This document shows positions 56,587-64,000 of a stretch of DNA of 64,000 bases, in pieces. Below the pieces are notes generated by a model, which saw only the letters and a list, made by a program, of their open reading frames with translations, ran no database searches and was not told where the DNA came from. Within the stretch, counting starts at the first letter, position 1. Every line of letters starts with the position of its first letter. Both the position numbers and the translations under genes were made by a program. Source of the stretch: Pseudoneurospora amorphoporcata (Eukaryota; Ascomycota; Sordariomycetes; Sordariales; Sordariaceae); contig MU859197.1 in the NCBI GenBank assembly GCA_033297205.1, positions 1 to 64,000 on the forward strand, given 5' to 3'.

Positions 56587-58785
56587 TCAACAAACCGCCT
56601 CCTCGCCACATCTCACCAGCTCGCAAAGCGTCCTCAACAAGAACGGATCCAGCGCCACCGTCTCCTTCGGCGAAAGCGCTTCGCCCTCCACCATACCCTC
56701 TCCAGTAGTGAGCTTCAGCGTCGTAACCAAACGGGCGATGCACCTCGCCAAACCGGCATGGATATCCCTTAGCATAGTCAAGTCGCCACCATTGCTACCG
56801 CCGCTGCTGCTGGTCGACATCTTTGGCGCACCACCTCCTTTTTCGCTGTCTCTTGTAAAGGGACGGCCGAAGCCGCCGTCCCTGGGAGAGTAGAGCGCGC
56901 CCGAGGACAAGTTCGTAGCTGCTTCGTCGTTCATGCCGAGGATGCTCTCTGCTTTTCTGGGGATCCGGCGCACGTTATTATCGTCTGAGGGGCGCGTCGA
57001 GCTGGACGGGTTGCGCTGGACGCTACTGGTTTCTTTGGGAGCATGTGATGAGGCGCCGGGTTGGGGAGGGCAGAGGGTGCCAATGTAGTTGTAGGCGATT
57101 AGGTGCGCGTAGAGGGCGTCGCAGAGGCGGTCGGTACCGGTGGGGAAGATATTCTTGATGGGCGCCCAGTCTGGGATACCAGATGATTTGCTTGCTTTCG
57201 GCTCGAAGGAGGTGTTGCTGGTCAAGTCTTGGGCATAACTTGCAAATCTCTTGTTGGCGCGCCGGCTTTGCATTAGGTTGGGGAGGTTCCAGCGCTTGCG
57301 CGATTTGGTGCTGATATGGGAAAAGGTGAAGACCGACTCGTTGTCTTCGTCGTCGACACTGTTGGTGGGCCTTCTGACCTGGTGTTTGAGCTTCCTCGAA
57401 TACGTCCGTATCGTCTCGATGGACAGGCTGGAGGTGAGCAGCGTGGTTTCCGGAAAACACGAGGTCGAGATGCGCAAAGTGTTTAGCACATCCGCGGGCA
57501 AAGGAACGCCGGCCACGGGACTATTGGGAACGAAGCTAGGCGCACGAACGCGACCGACCGCTGGCTCCGTATGCGATCGAAGCCACCCTTGAAGGTGTCC
57601 AGTCGAAGTCTTCACGCTCAGCTTCGAGCGTAGATCTGAGACGCTGTCTCCCGCCGGCCGTTGATCTCTCACATTTTCCTGCCTGGCTACACCAACCTCC
57701 GTAAGCACCGTCTCAGAGTGAGGAACTTTCTTCTTCATATATAGCTCAAGCGACGGCCTTTTAGAGGCATCGATGATCGTCCTGCCTCCGGGTGTCGAAA
57801 GCACTGGCAACGTCGGGGATGGAAGCAGCGTTATGCCCCTAGTTTGAACATTGCCGAGCTGAGAACCATCCGCGTCGCTGGCGGGGCCTTCCTGTTGGCG
57901 GAATGCGGGTAGCGCTGGCGGTTTTTGAAGCTGAAGCCTTCTCAGTGATGACTTCCTCTTGGGTACCACTGGCGGATGTATGTCGATAATGCGTGGCTTC
58001 CCTATACAAGACTGCCCCGAAGATGTGCGCGGACGATCACCATTGTCGGTCAAGTGAATCGGCAGTGCCATCGGCATCCCGTTCGGGAACGGCGTCCCCG
58101 GAGAAGTTGGAGAGGACGGTACAGTCTTGGCGAGAACTGTGTCGTTGAATCCCAGGGCTGTTTGCGGCCGAGGGGGAACATAACGGTCGTTGACCATATC
58201 GGATTCTTCTGATCCAGGCATCAGGTCTGGCTCATCATCAAACCACGTTCCTTGGCGGTTTGCAGTCGGTTTCGACGAAGTGGAAGAAGGGGAGTGGGGC
58301 TTGCTGGAGAAGGGCGAAGAGCTGCGACCGGAAATCGAGGTGGTAGTTGTGACCACTGATTGCTGGCGGGTTCTGATCGAAGGTGGCATTATCTCCACAG
58401 ATGAATCACTGGAGGTATCAGAAGAGTCGTCCGCGGCCCCAAATTGCTCATGGTACCTCGGCATGCCTGCCGCCAATCTGCGCTCCGTGCCCTCGTGAAG
58501 GGAGTGAAGGGAGTGTCGGGCACTCTGTGGGGTCACAGATTTGAAATGGGATGAAGTACGGGAGGAGGTTCGGCGGTGATGGCTTGGTGCCTGCCTTTGG
58601 TTTGTCATTTGGTCTGATGTTCGATATGGATAGTCCTCATCCACAGGGGCCGCTGCTGCAAGACCTTGGCATGGGTAACCGGCGGTCATAGCCTGGTTGT
58701 TGAAGAATACCCCGGATTCCTCCAAGCTCTGGACGAGGAGCTCGGGGAAGTTGAAGCCTTTGAACTGAGTCTCAATCTCCTCCAT
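56587..58785 (-). CDS. Ser-rich protein of unknown function
   Basis: A single exon encodes 732 aa from the ATG at 58785 (M-E-E-I-E-T-Q-F-K-G); the frame is open further upstream but has no ATG. Most of the protein is low complexity, rich in Ser, Pro, Thr and Arg with many possible phosphosites. More ordered stretches are at the N-terminus (F-N-F-P-E-L-L-V-Q-S-L-E-E-S), at about 505-585 (a Leu/Ile-rich block then K-S-R-K-R-W-N-L-P-N-L-M-Q-S-R-R-A-N-K), and at the C-terminus, where W-A-P-I-K-N-I-F-P-T-G-T-D-R-L-C-D-A-L-Y-A and a helical end (DIHAGLARCIARLVTTLKL) look folded. I do not recognise a family. No signal peptide or membrane segment is seen. Confidence 0.78.
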   Translation of the reverse strand: MEEIETQFKGFNFPELLVQSLEESGVFFNNQAMTAGYPCQGLAAAAPVDEDYPYRTSDQMTNQRQAPSHHRRTSSRTSSHFKSVTPQSARHSLHSLHEGTERRLAAGMPRYHEQFGAADDSSDTSSDSSVEIMPPSIRTRQQSVVTTTTSISGRSSSPFSSKPHSPSSTSSKPTANRQGTWFDDEPDLMPGSEESDMVNDRYVPPRPQTALGFNDTVLAKTVPSSPTSPGTPFPNGMPMALPIHLTDNGDRPRTSSGQSCIGKPRIIDIHPPVVPKRKSSLRRLQLQKPPALPAFRQQEGPASDADGSQLGNVQTRGITLLPSPTLPVLSTPGGRTIIDASKRPSLELYMKKKVPHSETVLTEVGVARQENVRDQRPAGDSVSDLRSKLSVKTSTGHLQGWLRSHTEPAVGRVRAPSFVPNSPVAGVPLPADVLNTLRISTSCFPETTLLTSSLSIETIRTYSRKLKHQVRRPTNSVDDEDNESVFTFSHISTKSRKRWNLPNLMQSRRANKRFASYAQDLTSNTSFEPKASKSSGIPDWAPIKNIFPTGTDRLCDALYAHLIAYNYIGTLCPPQPGASSHAPKETSSVQRNPSSSTRPSDDNNVRRIPRKAESILGMNDEAATNLSSGALYSPRDGGFGRPFTRDSEKGGGAPKMSTSSSGGSNGGDLTMLRDIHAGLARCIARLVTTLKLTTGEGMVEGEALSPKETVALDPFLLRTLCELVRCGEEAVC

Positions 58786-61129
58786 TTTGATTGCTGGGCC
58801 GGGGAAAGAACTCGAAATAAGTTTGGTGGCGGACTTTTCTGACGACACCGGACGAAAAGAACCTTGAAAGGGGCCGGACGTCAACCGGGGCTGGTCAACG
58901 TGTGAAGGGAAGAGGCAGAAAGCTAAGCTGCCACTTCAAGCCGCCAACTTGTCGATGCAGGAGGCAGGTCGCAGGAAGGACGCAGGACGGGCAACTCGTT
59001 GGTCAAGTCAGATGGTCGTTGGGGTTAAGAGAAGTGGTCATGGATCCCTGCGCTGATCGCCTGTTGATATGCGGCCGGGGCATATCCCTGCCACGGCGAA
59101 GGGAGCTTGCCTCGTACAGGAGCGCGTACGGTGTTGGACGGAATGGACACTCCGTGGAAGTGAATGGATTAGTGTGACGGTGAAACCGGGTTCTAACAGA
59201 AATGCCGATACACCAAGTCTGCCGTGTAATGTTTTGGAACAGTCGTTCCAATCCCGCCCCGCAACAGCGAAACAAGCTAGACAGTGGCCTACCAGAGACA
59301 GTTAGAAAGTAAGTGGTTAAGGAGGGTCAGAGTGAGCAGTCGCGGACCAAGCGGATATCACGCTATAAGGCGGTCGCTTTTCCTTTGGGGAAGACCGCGA
59401 CTGACAAACGTCATGCGGAAAGAATGTTTGGGTAGCGAGCAGCATGGGTCATGACCATGGACTTACACTATATAACGTTATGTTTTATGTGGTGATACGC
59501 GGCGCTATCAAAACAGTCGAGCCGACAGGACGTAGAATAGCAGACCAGGTGAGACACTGGACGGAATGGCGCCCTTGGATCCCAACGCGCGGGGGATCGA
59601 GAAGGTCTCTAGAGCCGAGACAGTGATATAGATGACGGAGACACTGAGTGCTCCGTGAGAGCGTGGACACGAGATTCCATTGCTGTTATATGGAACTTTG
59701 ATGGAGGAGCTGTTGCCGCCTTACGGCCATTTCGGGCATTCAAGAAACGTTCCCTTTGCGTCGTGGCTTGTCTTGTCCGCAGCGACATATCGAGGCCACA
59801 GCAAGCTGGGCAGGAAAAAGAAAGGAAATGGGCGTAGCTAGGCGTACTGTGAAGGTTGAGTAGCACGAACCGGCATCCAGCGCACCTCGACGAATCCACT
59901 TGGCCGTCGGCGGCAGACATGAAAAGTTCTCAATCACGGACGGATAGACACAGATACCGCGTCTTGGGTAGGTACCCGCCGGTTCAACCAAAGCTAGCCA
60001 TATCGCCCCGGCATAGGTGTCGCTGAGGGAGATTTCAGGATAAAGCCGCCATTTCCTGACCATTATTTATCTCGTCTTCACCGTGACATGGTGGCATGTT
60101 GTTGCTTCTTATCCTGTCCGGACGACGTTGAGTGGGTGAAGTGAGCCATGTGTGTCAGTCAACAGAAATCGGGTATTTTCCTGTTTGCGGGCATCGACCA
60201 ATGGAGGAATGATGGCCAAGAAAAAAGGAATGTTGGGAGAGAGGGGAAACTGAAGGGTTTGGAGTGAAAAAAGCAAGAGGGTTGAGGGAGTCGTCAATTG
60301 GTTGATTTGCCCATTGTAGCTCAAGGACGGACAACAGGCGAGACCTGCGCGCATGGGGAGAAAAAGACAAGGGAGAAACAATGGGATCTCGTAATAGATG
60401 GGATATTTATTGCGGCTGAGAAAGGTGAAGGTAGGATACCGCCCGGTAGATAGAGTACCTAGGTTTGATGCACAAGTGTGTAGAACAAGGTAGGGAAACG
60501 AAAAGGCAGGGTGACAACCCGAACAGACACTGCAGCGGATGATGGACGGAGGAGATGGACGATGGCAGGGGTGAGTTTTGCGGGAGAGAGCTTGAAAACT
60601 GAAGAGTCGCATCGGGGTCCAAGCTCCTCCTGCTTGGGGCCCGTTCTTGCTCCAATGCTTGGCGGTCTTGGCATTCTCAACTCCATCAACGCCGTCATTA
60701 CCAAAATTGAAATTTCATGAGAATCTCGCAGGGTCTTGACGAAGCGACATCCGAGACTCCAAGCATAACTTTTCTTTTCCAAGACCTGCAGGATCTTTCT
60801 GAAGCCTTTCGGAACACCTTGCATCAGATCAACCCAGCCAACATCCTCGTTTTGGAGTCCGGATCTGTTCCACGGTAACATCAAATTTTGTGTTGTACCA
60901 ATCACTTCACACGCCATCCACCAAAAAAAGACGGAAGAGGAAACACACCTTTCCATCACAGCACATCTCTGCACTTCCACCAAAGGTCACGCGTCTGCCA
61001 CGCCTGTCGCATTCCGCAGCTGCTTCCAGAAAATCCTAAAAGAGTCAGTCGGAAAAGTCAGAGAACGGAAGAGGGGAGAAGGAGGAAAGATAGGCACGCC
61101 ACATTATATCGGCCCAAAAAAGGAAGAAG
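58786..61129. promoter_or_regulatory. Divergent upstream regions, no gene
   Basis: This 2.3-kb gap lies between two divergent genes. Open frames (such as 60459-60983 minus) carry no motif and lack splice support. The 100 bp before 61130 are A/G-rich. No site can be assigned. Confidence 0.45.
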
Positions 61130-62448
61130 ATGTTGTCAGAAGAATTCGTCTCAGCCATCTGCGGCCATCCTCTGAGCTCCAACACGTCCATCGCCAAGGA
61201 CGTGGGCATCTACGGCCACACTCTGAGCCCTACCTACTCTGTCAAATACAACTTCAAGAAGAGCTCGGCGCCGGTAAACTGCGTTGCCGTCAGCGACACA
61301 CATGTCTACGCTGCTCAGGAGAACAAAGCCTATGTCCACGTTTACTCGAGGACACGCGGGAACCAGGAGGCCTTTGTAGCTTTCCCTGAGAGGATCCGGT
61401 GCTTGACTTTGGCTGGTGACGTCCTGGTTTTGGGCACGGCAGAAGGTCGGCTCATGCTTTGGGAGGTAAGCAGTTTACTACTAAAAGTGTTCTTGAGACA
61501 CTCACTTACTCCCCTTTCAAGACACTGACATAATCCCTTGCCTACCAGACCTCAACCGGCCGCCTAATTTCCACCCCAGCGCGCCACGTCCAAGCAGTCT
61601 CCGTCGTAGTCTCCACGCCCTTCCACGTCCTCACAGGATCCGACGACTCAGACATCCACGTGTGGTCCCTCTCCTCCCTTCTGGAACTCACGCCCTCATC
61701 CGCCGAACACGAGCCCGAGCGCAGTCTCTCCAACCACCGCGCCGCCATCACCGCGCTCTCCGTCAACGCCTCCGTCTCCTACGACACCAACCTTGCCGTC
61801 TCGGCATCCAAGGACAAGTCTTGCATCGTCTGGAACTACCAAACCGGCGACGCCTTGCGCACCTTGCTCTTCCCCAGTTTCCCGCTATGCCTGTCTCTCG
61901 ACCCGGCCGCGCGCGCCATCATCGTCGGGTGCGAGGACTCGTCGCTTTACATGGCTGAGTTCTTCAAGGGCGGAGACGGCAAGGCCCTTTTGGGCGCTCA
62001 GTCCGAGGACTCGGCAACGGTCATGCAGATTTCTTCACCCTTTGGGTCTACTCAACCTGGTGCTGGGCCAGCTTCTTGCTTGGCGTTTAGCTACGACGGC
62101 ACGACGCTCTTGACGGGCCACCCAAGGGGGCAGATCATGAAGTGGGATGTGGTGGATAACAAGGCGCCGGTGGAGTTGACGAACCTTAACGCTGCGGTGA
62201 CGAACTTGGTCTTTGTCTCGCCGTTTGCGAAGAACAAGGTCGAGGCGACCAAGACGTCGACGATTGTCAAGCCGAACCAGGTGGAACGCGCTTATACGGT
62301 TACGACACAACTTGAAGCGGATTTGAGGAGCCAAACGCGGGTTGATGAGTTGGTCAACTCGACGGGTTTTAATCAACAAGCTTTGGAGAACGCCATAGCG
62401 GAATTCCAGCAGGCCTTGGCGGAGAAGGATGTTGAGAAGAAGGAATGA
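61130..62448 (+). CDS. IPI3: Pre-rRNA processing WD40 protein IPI3
   Basis: Exons 61130-61465 and 61549-62448 (83-nt intron, phase 0) give 411 aa starting M-L-S-E-E-F-V-S-A-I. WD40 repeats can be followed: N-C-V-A-V-S-D-T-H-V-Y-A-A, V-L-G-T-A-E-G-R-L-M-L-W-E, H-V-L-T-G-S-D-D-S-D-I-H-V-W-S, L-A-V-S-A-S-K-D-K-S-C-I-V-W-N, and L-L-T-G-H-P-R-G-Q-I-M-K-W-D. The opening residues and the helical C-terminus (about 370-411, A-L-E-N-A-I-A-E-F-Q-Q-A-L) fit Ipi3, the WD40 subunit of the Rix1 complex that joins the Rea1 ATPase on pre-60S particles in the nucleolus/nucleoplasm for ITS2 processing; it has also been linked to replication licensing in yeast. Family length is near 400-550, so it is full length. 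Confidence 0.87.
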
Positions 62449-62936
62449 CTGGTGTTTGGAAGTGGATCAGTTGAGGAAGAAAATCTCTCCGAGTCAAGAC
62501 ATCAGCACGAAGAGAGACATCAAAACACGTTGAAAATAATGTCAACGTGCATGGCTGAACGAGATCGTTTCCTGAACACGGTCTGGCTACGGTCAACTCA
62601 TTAGGGGAAAGGGAGAACTTGACATGGTCAAGGTGAGTTCGCCATGCCCGTACATAGATAACCAAAACATTCTGTATATGTCGCAGATACCCCTGATATA
62701 GATATTCAAATCAAAAGGCGCCGACTGTTATACCAATCCAGTCACACAGACGAGGAACCACTATTACAATTCTGCAGGGAATCCGTGACTCTAGAAGATG
62801 AGTCTATACTATGACGCCTTACCTTTCATCTAAGGGAAATCAACATTCATCTTCCACATGCCTTCCACCAAAACGCCACTTTTAACAAATATAAACAGTC
62901 CTCATGATGAAACGCGCAGGTCCCACCGGGAATGAG
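62449..62936. other. Convergent 3' regions
   Basis: The 488-bp gap between IPI3 and the minus-strand membrane protein holds the two 3' UTRs. Nothing else is seen. Confidence 0.5.
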
Positions 62937-64000
62937 TCACATGCCACCATAGTCACCACCACCACCAGCCTGTCCCTTCTCAGCCCAATTATTATCCGAA
63001 GGAGCATAACCTCTTCCTCCTTGTGTGTCACTTGCGCTTGGCCACACATCAATCACATTACCGTTCCCAGACCCGTTCCCATTCCCATACCCAACACCGC
63101 CATCTCCTCCACCCGCAACAGGATACACCCCCTGCCCCAACCCTCCCGTCCTCCGCCGTGGTCGTTGCGACACTTCACCAGCCATCATGCCCATCCCATT
63201 CCCATTCCCATTCCCATCACCGGCTCCCTCCTCCCCCAAAAACACCCTCTCCCCCTCCCCCACCACCACCCGCCCATTAACCCTAAACATCTTTGCATTC
63301 GCATTACTTAACGCCAACAATCCCGCCGTAGCCAGCAACAAGACCATCATGATCATGGCGCCCACCTGCGTCATGTTCCCACTAAAAGCAGCGACCATGT
63401 ACACCAGCAGCTTTGCCGTCGCTTCGAGGTATCCCTCCACATGGGTCTTTGAACGAAGCCAGGCGGTGGCGGTTATGGCGTAGAGATCTTCCGAGAGGCC
63501 GCGGAGGCGGATGGAGCACGGGTGGCTGTCGCCGGAGAGGGAGATGAGGAGGGAGGTTATGGGGTTGGGGTTGGGTTTGCGATGATCTCGTGGGGATGAT
63601 GAGGAGGAGGGGAAGGGGAATGGAGGAGAAGGAAGGGGACGCGGTTTGGAGCGTTGTTTGATTATGTAGATGTTGAGGATGCGGGATAGCATGAGGGCTA
63701 AGAGGGAGGCTAGGGTCCACCCTATTTTGATGGAGGTAAGTATACGGTCTGGGTTGCCGGTTATAGGACAAACGAAGACTCACAATCCTGAAACAGAATA
63801 ACCAGCACGATAGCCGCTATCGTCAACAGCGGACTGATCAGATATAAAACATGCGACAACCACCCCAGATCAGGCAAGCCATCCACCGCCCACACCGTGG
63901 CATGCAAGCCGCTCTCCGACCTCCTGATGCGCAACCGCTGTCTGATAACGGAGATGGTGCCCACGTCCAAAGTGACCGTTTGTCCTGGGCGAGCAATCTT
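62937..64000 (-). CDS. Membrane protein, 3' part only
   Basis: The gene enters from the right edge on the minus strand, so its start is outside. Visible exons are 64000-63784 and 63721-62937 (62-nt intron, phase 1), about 334 codons. Three hydrophobic stretches are clear: W-L-S-H-V-L-Y-L-I-S-P-L-L-T-I-A-A-I-V, the segment T-L-A-S-L-L-A-L-M-L straight after the splice, and A-M-I-M-M-V-L-L-L-A-T-A-G-L-L-A-L. Between them is a Pro/Ser/Arg-rich loop. The C-terminal tail is Gly/Asn-rich with G-N-G-N-G-N-G-M-G repeats and lies after the last membrane segment. I do not recognise a family with certainty; it resembles fungal multi-pass proteins of unknown function. Confidence 0.75.

Noticed and set aside
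58786..58884. Longer N-terminus for the Ser-rich protein
   Set aside because: The frame is open to 58884 but starts at TTG with no ATG before 58785.
1..64000. CRISPR arrays, rRNA genes or bacterial-type operons
   Set aside because: No spaced direct repeats, no 5S/18S/28S-like sequence and only eukaryotic spliced genes were found.

Overview
This window is nuclear DNA of a filamentous ascomycete of the Sordariaceae (Neurospora/Sordaria group). The evidence is a close match, from memory, to Neurospora AL-1 phytoene desaturase, compact genes with 50-190 nt introns (GTAAGT-like donors, CTAAC/CTGAC branch points), long low-complexity stretches in regulatory proteins, and transposon debris with C-to-T type decay as expected of repeat-induced point mutation (RIP). 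Differences from the N. crassa AL-1 I remember suggest a related species rather than N. crassa. All gene models below were spliced by eye and checked for phase; none was aligned to a database.

Layout: (1) 1-1.02 kb: decayed minus-strand LTR-retrotransposon piece with an inverted duplication and a chain of hairpins. (2) 1.6-12 kb: metabolic genes: an MFS transporter (-), two unrelated-looking NUDIX hydrolases placed tail to tail (+/-), a small hydrophilic protein (+), an omega-class glutathione transferase (+), and a tRNA-Thr(AGU). (3) 12-25 kb: a zf-C3H1 (Red1-like) nuclear RNA-decay scaffold (-) and, divergently, the myosin II heavy chain (+). (4) 26.7-35.4 kb: al-1 (+), an F-BAR/RhoGAP protein of the Rgd1 type (-), and aspartate-semialdehyde dehydrogenase (-). 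(5) 35.4-44 kb: an intact-looking 411-bp MITE with perfect 33-bp terminal inverted repeats and a 5-bp target duplication, a short-chain dehydrogenase (+), and a Whi3-like RRM protein (-). (6) 43.7-52 kb: about 8.3 kb in which I find no convincing gene. (7) 52-64 kb: a Zn2Cys6 transcription factor (-), a Ser-rich unknown protein (-), the IPI3 WD40 ribosome-biogenesis factor (+), and the 3' part of a membrane protein (-) that runs off the window.

No operon-like pathway cluster is present. Functional links are loose: myosin II and the RhoGAP both act in actin/Rho-driven septation and polarity, and al-1 is a light-controlled carotenoid gene with candidate White Collar sites upstream. The most unusual items are the MITE, the hairpin-rich LTR remnant, the gene-poor block upstream of the Whi3-like gene, and several upstream-ORF or alternative-start arrangements.
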